DNA of 10,187 bases from Rhodanobacteraceae bacterium (GTDB lineage: Bacteria > Pseudomonadota > Gammaproteobacteria > Xanthomonadales > SZUA-5). The notes beneath the pieces are model-generated. The model was given only the letters and a program-made list of their open reading frames with translations. It was not told the DNA's origin and did not search any database. A program made the translations under genes and the position numbers. The stretch spans positions 1-10,187 of the forward strand of contig QIMA01000198.1 in the NCBI GenBank assembly GCA_003233535.1. Reading direction: 5' to 3'. Position 1 is the stretch's first letter, and each line of letters starts with the position of its first letter. Below, piece after piece: positions 1 through 7,135 of this stretch.

Positions 1-91
1 GGTGTATGAACCACTACACCGCTCCTTCGGAAAAACCACTGGGCAATCAATGTCCTGCGCGATCATCGCGCGAGTTCATGAAATATCCGGG
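1..91. other. Non-coding left edge with two small hairpins
   Basis: This is the 3' flank of the CNB-EAL gene. Two inverted repeats are visible. The first is GCGCGA-TCA-TCGCGC at 57-71, starting 20 bases past the stop codon at 92-94. The second is GGTGTA/TACACC with an 8-base loop at 1-20. Neither is followed by a T-run on the minus strand, so an intrinsic terminator for the upstream gene is possible but not convincing. I see no gene in these bases, but the window ends here, so the end of a neighbouring gene cannot be excluded. Confidence 0.4.
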
Positions 92-1288
92 TTAGCGATC
101 GAAGATTCCCTTCGCCTTGAGAACAGGAAGTAGTTCATCGGCTGCCATTGGCTTGCCGATAAGATAGCCCTGCAAGTAGCGGCAACCAGAGTCGCGCAGC
201 AGTTTTGCCTGGTCAAGTGTCTCAACGCCCTCCGCTATGATTTCAGCGCCCAACGCGCGAACCATATTGATGATCCCCCGGACCAATTCTGCGCAGCGCT
301 GGTTGTCGACCATCTGACGGACGAATGATTGATCAAGTTTCACCGTATCGAACTCGAGCATGTGCAGCCGACTAAGGTTGGCGTGACCGGTGCCAAAGTC
401 ATCCAGCGACACGCCTATGCCCGCTTCTTTGCAGTTGGCCATCATGACCGAGACACGCTCGAAATCGAGAGTCAGGCTCTCGGTGATTTCGACTTTGAAG
501 TGGCGAGCAGCGAGACCAAAACGCTCTATCACCGAAATGATCAAGCTAACGAAGTCAGGCAGGACGGACTGGCGAGCGGAGACGTTCACTGACACCCACA
601 ATCGCTCACTGATCTCCGCGGGCACTTGGTCGTGGAGTTGGGCCAGGGTTTCGCATGATTTAGTCAGCGCATATTGCCCAACCGGCAATATCAGCGACGT
701 TTCTTCTGCCAGCGCAATGAACTCGGCGGGTGAAATAATGCCGCGTTTGGGATGAGTCCAACGAGTCAGTGACTCGAACCCAACGACAGCGTCTCGAGTA
801 CAATCGAAGATCGGCTGAAAGACCACGGTCAACTCGTCGTTACCAATGGCATCCATCAGTTCCGCCTCTAAACGGAACTTGTCCATGACCGGTGCACTTT
901 CCTGCGCATCAGACATCGGTTCAGGAAGTGGGATACCGCGATCACGCACGGCGCGGAGTCCAGTGCGATAGCGCTTTAGTAGCGCTTGGACCAACAGGCG
1001 GACAATCGGATCTGTTTGGGCGATCCGCTCTTGAATCTGATCCTCGCGAATCTCGGTCAGTACGCAGCTCCCTACAGCTCTAGCGCTCGCCGATCTAGGC
1101 TCCCGATCGATGACCGCCATTTCACCTAGCAGATCGCCTGGTCCCAGATAGTTGAGTACCAAACGGGTTCCACCGTGATGGGTATAAACCTCGACGCGAC
1201 CTTGGTCGATCACATAGGCAGCCGTTGGCGGGTCGCCCTCGCTAAAGATCTGCTCGCCTGCGGCAAAGTGGTGCTTCGATCCAGCCAT
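92..1288 (-). CDS. Cyclic-nucleotide-binding domain + EAL c-di-GMP phosphodiesterase
   Basis: Soluble 398-residue two-domain signalling protein. Residues ~5-105 form a cNMP-binding (CRP/PKA-type) domain. Its phosphate-binding cassette has Gly55-Glu56 and Pro64-Arg65-Ser66-Ala67, the Glu and Arg that normally contact ribose and phosphate. Residues ~140-392 form an EAL domain, which hydrolyses c-di-GMP to pGpG. The signature reads ESL (Glu172), and the other expected metal-binding and catalytic residues are visible: Asn235, Glu270, Asp296-Asp297 in the DDFGTG loop, Lys317, Glu353 and Gln373. Catalytic activity is therefore likely, with nucleotide binding to the N-terminal domain as the probable control input (inference). 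There is no membrane segment and no GGDEF domain. The ATG at 1288 has a weak AGGGA nine bases upstream. A terminator at 1544-1570 separates it from the pilus operon, so it is probably transcribed alone. Which nucleotide it senses (cAMP or cGMP) cannot be read from the sequence. Confidence 0.92.
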   Translation of the reverse strand: MAGSKHHFAAGEQIFSEGDPPTAAYVIDQGRVEVYTHHGGTRLVLNYLGPGDLLGEMAVIDREPRSASARAVGSCVLTEIREDQIQERIAQTDPIVRLLVQALLKRYRTGLRAVRDRGIPLPEPMSDAQESAPVMDKFRLEAELMDAIGNDELTVVFQPIFDCTRDAVVGFESLTRWTHPKRGIISPAEFIALAEETSLILPVGQYALTKSCETLAQLHDQVPAEISERLWVSVNVSARQSVLPDFVSLIISVIERFGLAARHFKVEITESLTLDFERVSVMMANCKEAGIGVSLDDFGTGHANLSRLHMLEFDTVKLDQSFVRQMVDNQRCAELVRGIINMVRALGAEIIAEGVETLDQAKLLRDSGCRYLQGYLIGKPMAADELLPVLKAKGIFDR

Positions 1289-1543
1289 GAAGAATCATCC
1301 CTGACTAGGGTCAACCTTAGCATTTTGTGTGGCGGAACATGTTCTAGAACTGCTGGCTAAGGCGAACGATCCGCCTCACGTGGCTTGTGAGCCCTCGCCG
1401 TCGCCCAACTCCACTGAGGGAGATTTCTTAGCGGTTAGGGAGCTAGTGAATTGCTCCGCCCGACTTGCTGCGAGACTGCCTCGCAACGACTGGGCTGCCT
1501 ACACGGCATAGCCACAACGGCTCAACGCAACTGGTCAAAACGC
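1289..1543. other. Intergenic region upstream of CNB-EAL gene
   Basis: About 255 bases without a supportable gene. The promoter of the CNB-EAL gene should lie here on the minus strand, but I find no good -35/-10 pair; CAAAAT (1322-1327, minus) is the best -10-like hexamer and lacks a matching -35. The clearest structure is the overlapping palindrome at 1335-1350. A weaker inverted repeat, GCGAG/CTCGC with a 5-base loop, lies at 1470-1484. No tRNA or small reading frame with a convincing ribosome binding site was seen. Confidence 0.4.
1335..1350. promoter_or_regulatory. Overlapping palindromes, candidate operator
   Basis: GAACATGTTCTAGAAC contains two perfect 10-bp palindromes that share the central GTTC: GAACATGTTC (1335-1344) and GTTCTAGAAC (1341-1350). 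It lies 47-62 bases upstream of the CNB-EAL start codon, in the right place for a transcription factor site. The half-site spacing (GAAC-N2-GTTC) does not match the Gram-positive LexA box (GAAC-N4-GTTC), and I do not recognise the binding protein. Confidence 0.35.
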
Positions 1544-1570
1544 ACAAAGGCCCCGGAATGGGGCCTTTGT
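1544..1570 (-). terminator. Intrinsic terminator of the pil-lipoprotein operon
   Basis: A perfect 11-bp stem, ACAAAGGCCCC paired with GGGGCCTTTGT, closes a 5-base loop 23 bases past the lipoprotein stop codon. On the minus strand the stem ends in CCTTTGT and is followed by GCGTTTTG, giving a modest T-rich tail. The stem is GC-rich at its loop end and very stable. The hairpin is symmetrical, but no plus-strand gene ends here, so it most likely stops transcription coming from pilMNOPQ and the lipoprotein gene. Confidence 0.8.
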
Positions 1571-1593
1571 GGTGTCACGTGGTAGCTAGTTCG

Positions 1594-4263
1594 CTAGCAG
1601 CCCTGCGAGAATGCGAACCGACAGATATTGATGCCAATGAACTGCACCACCGTAGACGGTTCACCAGCGGATGCGCGGAAAGTGCACATACCGTTGCCAA
1701 CATCGGCGCCACCGATCAATCCCGAAGTGGTGATGAGCGAATCGGTAAAGCCATCCGCATCGGTGATCCCAGGCGGCTCGGTGATGAAGAATGCCGCACC
1801 ACCTTCTCCCTCGCAGGTTGCGGTAATGAAGACATCCGGAATCGGTTGTCCGTTGCCGTCCACCAATCGCAGAGTCACACGTCCACCGGTGCCAATGAAG
1901 GACGATGGGAACGCCTGAAGGATGCTGTTTTCGGGACCGGCGATGTTGACCGTACCGGTGGCACTGCCAGCGGCGAACACCACGCTACGCATGATCGTAC
2001 CCGTGGCTATTCCGCCTGTGGTCACTGATGCGGTCGTACAGCCACTAGTTCCTGTCCGCTCGGTAACGACCCCGCTCAACGCCTGCCCGTCCACCGTAGC
2101 GGTGGCGGGTGGGTTGTTGAATTGGAATGCAATCGGGAAGCCTTGCAGCGGCGCCGAAGTTGCGTCAAAGACACAGATGGTTACTTGCGAGGTTGTGTTA
2201 GCAGGAATAACGCTCGGCGAGACGAACAAGTTTGCATCTGCCGCACCTGGGTAAACCAGAACCTCCGCGTCCGTCACCAACTCGACGTTGTTACCCACCG
2301 TATCGCCGGTCCCTCGCGCCCAAATCGCGACCACGTGACCCAACGCCGTCGTTGGATAGTTAACAGTCGTGCTGGCGACACCCAACTCGTCGGTTGCTGT
2401 ACTCGAGGTGATGTTGCCGATGGTGGCGCGTCCGACCAAATAGGGCAGAACCGGGCCGTTGTCCACGCTCTGACCCGTGTCGTCATTTAAGTTGAAGTCA
2501 GTCGTGGTGCTGAGACGGGTGCCATTTGAGACCAACTCAACCGTCCGTGCGCTTTCGAGATCGCGGTTGCCTGAACTCTCTTCGCCGAACACCAGAATCG
2601 TATCGCCAGGTCCAGCACCACCGCCCGCGGTAGTGAATTGTCCACTAGGCGCGGTGAACACGCGGCCTCCCTCAAGTGGGTCGCCGTCACCGCCTGATAT
2701 CGCGAACGTGCCCTCACCGGTCGACGGGAACCCAGTGATCGGGGAATCCACCAAGCCGAAGGTGATGGGTGTTCCTGGCAGTACAGGGTTACCCTGACGA
2801 TCGGTACCGATAGCCGAAACTGTCAGACTGTAGGTGCCGTCGGGATCCGGAGGCACTGTTCCGTCGGTTGTTACCTCACCGCTAACTCGATTGATTCGCA
2901 GAGCGTTGGTGTTTGGAACGGTAATTTGCAGTGAGAACAGGCGGCCATCTGAAATCGTGAGCGATTGCTGCGTGATAACAGGGTCTTGAATGCCGTTGTC
3001 AACATTGTTGTCGCGGCGGTCAGCGGTTGCTCGCAGAGCAATCGTGCCTTGTCGCGTGCCAGCGCGGAACACGGCACTCACGATTCCCGCAAAAGTTCGA
3101 GTCTTGACCACGCGGCCTTCAGTGGTTCCGCCGTCCGCTAGCACCGCACTCAGCGTTTCACCACCCGCAGCGCCATCTTGAAGGATCTCAATCTGCACGT
3201 TGTTCACGGCGATACCTGCGGTCTCTGGATCTGGCACCGCGCTAACGGCTCCGTCCGCAACGAATAGCTGCATCGCGTAATTCGCGTTGCCGCCAGATTC
3301 CGGAATATAAAGTGGGGGGGCAGGCGTGCTGAACGTCAGCTCAGACGGCAGCGCGGGTACGGCTGCGCTAATGGTGAAACTCAAGTCGGAACTGATGTTG
3401 GCACCGGTATCTGGATCTTGGGCCGTAACCGTCATAACTACGGTATCTGGTCCTTCACCGGTGGAATGCAGAAATACCGTGGCTTTTCCGGCAACCACGT
3501 CGACCGGGCCGCTGCCTCGGATGCTCAAGAATTCGTTGACATTGGCTGTAGCAGGATCATCTAGCGTCGAGAACCCACTATTTGTGATCGGGTTGACCGT
3601 TACCTGAACGGTCGCACCTGTGATCAGGTCGCCAGTGAGTCTACGGCGCGTGATCGTTACTTCGCTGATAAACGGCGAACCGAAGAACGGTCCCACCGCA
3701 AACAGATTTAACGGCAATACGGTTCGAGAAGCCTCGATAACAATGCGCTCAAATGGTTCTGGTCCTGGGACAATCTGTACGCTGTGGACGTCCTCCAGTG
3801 TGCGGCCTGGCGTTTCCGGATCAGTCGCCGATGCGGTTAACTGTACAGTACCGGTTCGAACCAGCGAGTGCACAAAGAACGTTGCTAGGCCACCGGACGT
3901 TTCGGCCGTCACTTGGCCAAACAGCGTGGTGAACTCATTGATCTGCTGCGTCTCCGGATCGTCTAGGCGCGAAATAGCGGCAACGAAGACGTCATTAACA
4001 CGCAGGCTAACGGTCGTTCCCTCCGCTACCGCCGTTCCGTCTGGGCGAGTAATCCGCACGTTGACCTGCCCGCTGTAGGGCGAGTTCAACTCAACCGGAA
4101 AGCCGGCGGAATTCTGCGGTAGGGAAGTGACGTTGGTAATGATTGCAATAGTGCTTTGCTGTGACTGTCCGAAGCTATCATTGCCATCAGAGCCGCCACC
4201 GCCGCAACCGGCCAGTCCGGCTGACAATCCCAGCACGGTTATCAATTTCTTCAGGGAACCCAT
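1594..4263 (-). CDS. Large Ig-like (Big_1-type) repeat lipoprotein of the pil operon
   Basis: Predicted secreted, lipid-anchored protein of 889 residues. A lipoprotein signal (residues 1-19) ends in the lipobox L-A-G-Cys20, followed by a Gly/Ser/Asp tether. Gly at +2 gives no inner-membrane retention signal, so the outer membrane is likely. The rest is beta-rich, Thr/Val/Gly-rich sequence organised in immunoglobulin-like repeats. Two related units (about 67-165 and 201-299) share LDDPxT...NEF...ATxFxHS and a terminal AxDPxTG. The last two modules (about 690-780 and 790-880) look like the invasin/intimin Big_1 family, with VxDGNGQPIPDV-type hinges. Apart from Cys20, all six cysteines lie in the last 193 residues. 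I chose the ATG at 4263 over one at 4293 because it has GGAGAA seven bases upstream and gives a compact signal peptide. It follows pilQ by 56 bases with no terminator between. Possible roles are surface adhesin, secretin-associated factor or matrix protein; none is proven. Confidence 0.82.
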   Translation of the reverse strand: MGSLKKLITVLGLSAGLAGCGGGGSDGNDSFGQSQQSTIAIITNVTSLPQNSAGFPVELNSPYSGQVNVRITRPDGTAVAEGTTVSLRVNDVFVAAISRLDDPETQQINEFTTLFGQVTAETSGGLATFFVHSLVRTGTVQLTASATDPETPGRTLEDVHSVQIVPGPEPFERIVIEASRTVLPLNLFAVGPFFGSPFISEVTITRRRLTGDLITGATVQVTVNPITNSGFSTLDDPATANVNEFLSIRGSGPVDVVAGKATVFLHSTGEGPDTVVMTVTAQDPDTGANISSDLSFTISAAVPALPSELTFSTPAPPLYIPESGGNANYAMQLFVADGAVSAVPDPETAGIAVNNVQIEILQDGAAGGETLSAVLADGGTTEGRVVKTRTFAGIVSAVFRAGTRQGTIALRATADRRDNNVDNGIQDPVITQQSLTISDGRLFSLQITVPNTNALRINRVSGEVTTDGTVPPDPDGTYSLTVSAIGTDRQGNPVLPGTPITFGLVDSPITGFPSTGEGTFAISGGDGDPLEGGRVFTAPSGQFTTAGGGAGPGDTILVFGEESSGNRDLESARTVELVSNGTRLSTTTDFNLNDDTGQSVDNGPVLPYLVGRATIGNITSSTATDELGVASTTVNYPTTALGHVVAIWARGTGDTVGNNVELVTDAEVLVYPGAADANLFVSPSVIPANTTSQVTICVFDATSAPLQGFPIAFQFNNPPATATVDGQALSGVVTERTGTSGCTTASVTTGGIATGTIMRSVVFAAGSATGTVNIAGPENSILQAFPSSFIGTGGRVTLRLVDGNGQPIPDVFITATCEGEGGAAFFITEPPGITDADGFTDSLITTSGLIGGADVGNGMCTFRASAGEPSTVVQFIGINICRFAFSQGC

Positions 4264-4270
4264 GACGCGT

Positions 4271-4276
4271 TTCTCC
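4271..4276 (-). promoter_or_regulatory. Ribosome binding site deciding the lipoprotein start
   Basis: GGAGAA on the minus strand, seven bases before the ATG at 4263. The alternative in-frame ATG at 4293 has no Shine-Dalgarno-like sequence upstream and would add ten charged residues ahead of the signal peptide. Confidence 0.7.
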
Positions 4277-4294
4277 GATTTCTGTGAGTTCATT

Positions 4295-4320
4295 GGCCAG
4301 TTACGGCTTGCCGTGTGGCC
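4295..4320 (-). other. Hairpin in the pilQ-lipoprotein gap
   Basis: An inverted repeat, ACGGC-TT-GCCGT (4303-4314), nested between two GGCC tetramers (4295-4298 and 4317-4320), sits right after the pilQ stop codon. It has no T-run on the minus strand, so it is not a classical intrinsic terminator. It might stabilise or process the mRNA between pilQ and the lipoprotein gene, or be chance. Confidence 0.3.
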
Positions 4321-6557
4321 TAACGCAAACTTTCCTGCAGGATCTTAGGCGTCACAAAGATCAGCAATTCATCTTTCTGATCCGTGCGGCTCTTGTTCTT
4401 GAACAGCCTGCCGATTGCCGGTATGTCGCCTAAGAACGGCACTTTGCGCTCGTCTTCCCGGCGCTCTCTTTCCAAGATCCCGCCGAGTACGACTGTCTGG
4501 CCGTTATCAACTAGCACCGCAGTGGTGATGTTTCTGGTGTTGATCGCCGGCTGCCCCTGCACAGCGAATTCGGCGACCGAATCCTGCGTGACTTCCAGAT
4601 TCAGGAAGATCCGTTGATCAGGCGATATCGTCGGCGTCACCTTCAGCTCTAGAACCACGACTTTGAACTGCACATTTTGGGTGACTGCGCCGGTTTGCGC
4701 GTCTATGGTCGAAACGGTGAAGGGCAGTTCATTACCCTGTCGAATGACCGCTTCTCGCTGACTCGCTGTTATCACGCGAGGGCTGGAAATGATCTCGCCG
4801 CGACCCTCTGTCTGCAGAGCGGATAGCTCCAAGTCCAACAGGTAGTCCGCCCCCAACACGGTGAATCCAAACGAGCCCGCAGGATCCAGTACCGGCAGAT
4901 TGACCGCAAGACGATCACTCAAAGAGGGAACCGCGATTCCACCCGGCGGCAGCGATGGGATTCCGACAGGCAGGGCCGTACTCCTTCCGGCAAGACGGTT
5001 GGCCAGTCCGAGGTTGCTCATTCGATCAGTCGCAGCTAGCGATCCACCGATAGAGACCAAGTTTTGATCACTGTCTTCCTCAGCCCCGGTCAAGCCGAAG
5101 CGGACACCCAACTCTTTCGCGAAATCGTCAGTTGCTACGACGATTCGAGACTCAATTAATACTTGCTGGACCGGACGATCCAGCAGCGCAACGAGTTCTC
5201 GGATCTGTCCAACGATCTTCGGCGTGTCGTTTAGCAGCAGCGTGTTTGTGCGCTCGTCAAAGGTGACGCTGCCGCGTGACGACAGGAATCCACTCTGAGT
5301 GCCCTCAGAATCGCCGCCACCACCGCCACGCGATTTCAGCGCATCGGCGGTGAGCAGCTCAGCGATATCCTTCGCATTACCGTAGTTGATCGGAATGAAT
5401 TCGTTAACCAGTTCGGCGCGTTCGTCGAGTGCAATACGCGCATCCTCAAGAGCCTGCTCGCGTTCGGCGATCTCAGACGTCGGTGCGATCCACATCACCG
5501 TGCCGTTTTTGCGCTTGTCTAAGCCCTTCGCCTGCAAAATGATGTCGAGTGCTTGGTCCCAAGGGACGTTGACTAAGCGCAAAGTGACATTGCCCTGGAC
5601 GCTGTCGGCAACGACAATATTGAGCTCTGACACGTCGGCGATGAGCTGCAACACTGATCGAACCGGAATGTCTTGAAAGTTGAAGGTCACGCGGTTACCG
5701 CTGTAAACCGGCGGTTCATCGGGACGGCGGGTTTGCTCCTTCACAACCTGTTTCGGCGCGATCTCAAGGACATACTCATTGCCGGCTTGGTATGCAAGCT
5801 GGTCGAATTCGCCAGCGGTTAGCACGGTTAATGAAGCGCTGCCTGCACGACTTCTGATCTCGATCGCCTGCACCGGAGTGGCGAAGTCGACGACATCTAG
5901 TCGCTCCTGCACACCCTTGGCGACTGCCGCATTCGGCAGGTCAATGATGAGCTTATTGCCCTCAGTGCGCAGATCCGCGCTGGCTCCGGGCTCGGAGAAC
6001 TGCAGCATTACCCTGCCTTCACCGGCGGTACCGCGGCGGAAGTCGACCTTGACCAGTTCGCGAGTCTGTGCGGTTGCCGCTGCTTTCAGCGGATCCTGCG
6101 GATGCCGCGAGCTCACCTGGCCAGCAAGACCGTTGGAGATCTTGAGCACCAAATCTTTGCCTTCAAACTCGGCTGAGTATGAGGAGCTTCGATACAGGTC
6201 GATCACGACGCGCGTGCGCCCTGCGGCTTCAACCGTGGTGATTCCCTTGGTCGATCCCGTATTAAGCGACAAGCTGCGTTCGGCGCCGTTTGTCGTGTCG
6301 GCGAAGTCGACAGCGATTCGCGGCGGATCATCCGTGGTGAAGATCTGCGGATCAGCGCCCTCCTCGGCCATTCGCATCACAACGCGAACGTCGCCGCCCG
6401 GGAGCGGATCGAATCTTACCGTCTCGAGCCTATTGGCCGCCCATGTCGTGCTGACGGCAAGTGCCCCGAACAGCATCACTGCCGCCCGCAGGAGGCAATT
6501 TCTAGCCGTGTTTTGCGCGCACCCGTGTGGCATCAGTGCTTGATTAGCCGTAGTCAT
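4320..6557 (-). CDS. pilQ: Type IV pilus secretin PilQ
   Basis: Outer-membrane ring through which the pilus passes. With the start at 6557 the protein has 745 residues. A signal peptide (hydrophobic stretch ~22-38) is likely cut near Trp39-Ala40. Two AMIN domains, which bind peptidoglycan, follow at ~43-140 and ~168-268. An N0 (STN) domain lies at ~288-358 and an N1 domain at ~384-460, with a Gly-rich insert at 411-415. The secretin core runs to the end (~575-740). It includes the family signature at 706-740, with VPFLGDIP, IGRLFK and the final LLIFVTPKIL. I chose the ATG at 6557 because a G-rich ribosome binding site (GGGGGA, six bases spacing) precedes it. A longer frame from 6632 would overlap pilP by 56 bases and add 25 residues before the signal. 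Downstream, aroK is absent; a lipoprotein gene follows instead. Confidence 0.97.
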   Translation of the reverse strand: MTTANQALMPHGCAQNTARNCLLRAAVMLFGALAVSTTWAANRLETVRFDPLPGGDVRVVMRMAEEGADPQIFTTDDPPRIAVDFADTTNGAERSLSLNTGSTKGITTVEAAGRTRVVIDLYRSSSYSAEFEGKDLVLKISNGLAGQVSSRHPQDPLKAAATAQTRELVKVDFRRGTAGEGRVMLQFSEPGASADLRTEGNKLIIDLPNAAVAKGVQERLDVVDFATPVQAIEIRSRAGSASLTVLTAGEFDQLAYQAGNEYVLEIAPKQVVKEQTRRPDEPPVYSGNRVTFNFQDIPVRSVLQLIADVSELNIVVADSVQGNVTLRLVNVPWDQALDIILQAKGLDKRKNGTVMWIAPTSEIAEREQALEDARIALDERAELVNEFIPINYGNAKDIAELLTADALKSRGGGGGDSEGTQSGFLSSRGSVTFDERTNTLLLNDTPKIVGQIRELVALLDRPVQQVLIESRIVVATDDFAKELGVRFGLTGAEEDSDQNLVSIGGSLAATDRMSNLGLANRLAGRSTALPVGIPSLPPGGIAVPSLSDRLAVNLPVLDPAGSFGFTVLGADYLLDLELSALQTEGRGEIISSPRVITASQREAVIRQGNELPFTVSTIDAQTGAVTQNVQFKVVVLELKVTPTISPDQRIFLNLEVTQDSVAEFAVQGQPAINTRNITTAVLVDNGQTVVLGGILERERREDERKVPFLGDIPAIGRLFKNKSRTDQKDELLIFVTPKILQESLR

Positions 6558-6563
6558 TGCCTT

Positions 6564-6569
6564 TCCCCC
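6564..6569 (-). promoter_or_regulatory. Ribosome binding site deciding the pilQ start
   Basis: GGGGGA on the minus strand, six bases before the ATG at 6557 and within the 19 bases after the pilP stop. It supports this start over the upstream in-frame ATGs at 6632, 6626 and 6584, which lie inside or at the end of pilP. Confidence 0.6.
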
Positions 6570-6576
6570 AACCTGC

Positions 6577-7131
6577 TTATTCATCGTCCAGGGCGATCGA
6601 TATTGGCTGCTCTTGCCAACTGCCATTGCCATCGGATATGAGTTCTACTAGTTCGATTCTGTCTTCAAAAACACCGGTGATGCGCCCGTCGTTTTGGCCC
6701 ATGTAGTTGTTAGCCAAAACGCGATGCACAACGCCGTCCGGATCCTTAACTAGGCCGAAGCTGCCGTCATCTGCCGCTCCTAAAGTTCCAACCATGTCGA
6801 GGCTATCTAATGGAAATCTTTCAAGTTCTTCTTTACGCCGGTCGCGTACTGGGCGAGGCCCGACACCTGCAATATTGGCGGAAGCTGAACTCTCCACATC
6901 CTCGGCGTTAATCGGGGCGAAGGGCTCCCGAAGGTCGTGGGCGGCGTAAAGAAAGGTTTCGAAGGTCTTCATGATGGGCAGCGGATCAACGGGTCCTGCC
7001 GGGCGCGATTTCACCTCGGCAATGTATTGATCCAATTCACTGCGGCTCTCCGCACAGCCAACGACCATCGCTGCGACCAGTCCCGTTAGGGCAATGCGCA
7101 TCCATCGATTGAGCATTTTTCGCTGAATCAT
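6577..7131 (-). CDS. pilP: Type IV pilus assembly lipoprotein PilP
   Basis: Periplasmic connector between the inner-membrane PilN/PilO pair and the PilQ secretin. With the start at 7131 it has 184 residues. The signal sequence ends in V-V-G-Cys26, the lipid attachment site. A helical, flexible N-terminal part (~28-100) would contact PilN/PilO. It is followed by the conserved beta-sandwich (~105-180), with the family motifs REPF (68-71), LDMVGTL (111-117), DGVVHRV (132-138) and NYMGQNDGRI (142-151). The ATG at 7131 is preceded by GGGAGG at eight bases spacing. It lies four bases after the pilO stop codon, indicating coupled translation. The longer frame from 7185 would overlap pilO and push the signal peptide 18 residues inward. 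Confidence 0.95.
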   Translation of the reverse strand: MIQRKMLNRWMRIALTGLVAAMVVGCAESRSELDQYIAEVKSRPAGPVDPLPIMKTFETFLYAAHDLREPFAPINAEDVESSASANIAGVGPRPVRDRRKEELERFPLDSLDMVGTLGAADDGSFGLVKDPDGVVHRVLANNYMGQNDGRITGVFEDRIELVELISDGNGSWQEQPISIALDDE

Positions 7132-7135
7132 CTCA

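Noticed and set aside
57..71. Intrinsic terminator after the CNB-EAL gene
   Set aside because: The six-bp stem is present, but no T-run follows on the minus strand, so I list it only as a hairpin.
1335..1344. LexA (SOS) box
   Set aside because: The half-sites GAAC/GTTC are two bases apart, not four as in the Gram-positive box, and gammaproteobacterial LexA sites are CTGT-N8-ACAG.
1465..2028. Plus-strand 187-codon frame over the terminator and lipoprotein 3' end
   Set aside because: It crosses the strong hairpin and is antisense to the lipoprotein coding sequence. The His/Arg/Gly-rich translation looks like a shadow.
5779..6543. Long plus-strand reading frame (254 codons) opposite pilQ
   Set aside because: It lies wholly antisense to a clear secretin gene, its translation is low-complexity and Ser/Arg-rich as expected of a shadow frame, and it has no recognisable domain.
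6558..6632. Longer pilQ N-terminus starting at 6632
   Set aside because: It would overlap pilP by 56 bases and bury the signal peptide behind 25 extra residues. The ATG at 6557 has the better ribosome binding site.
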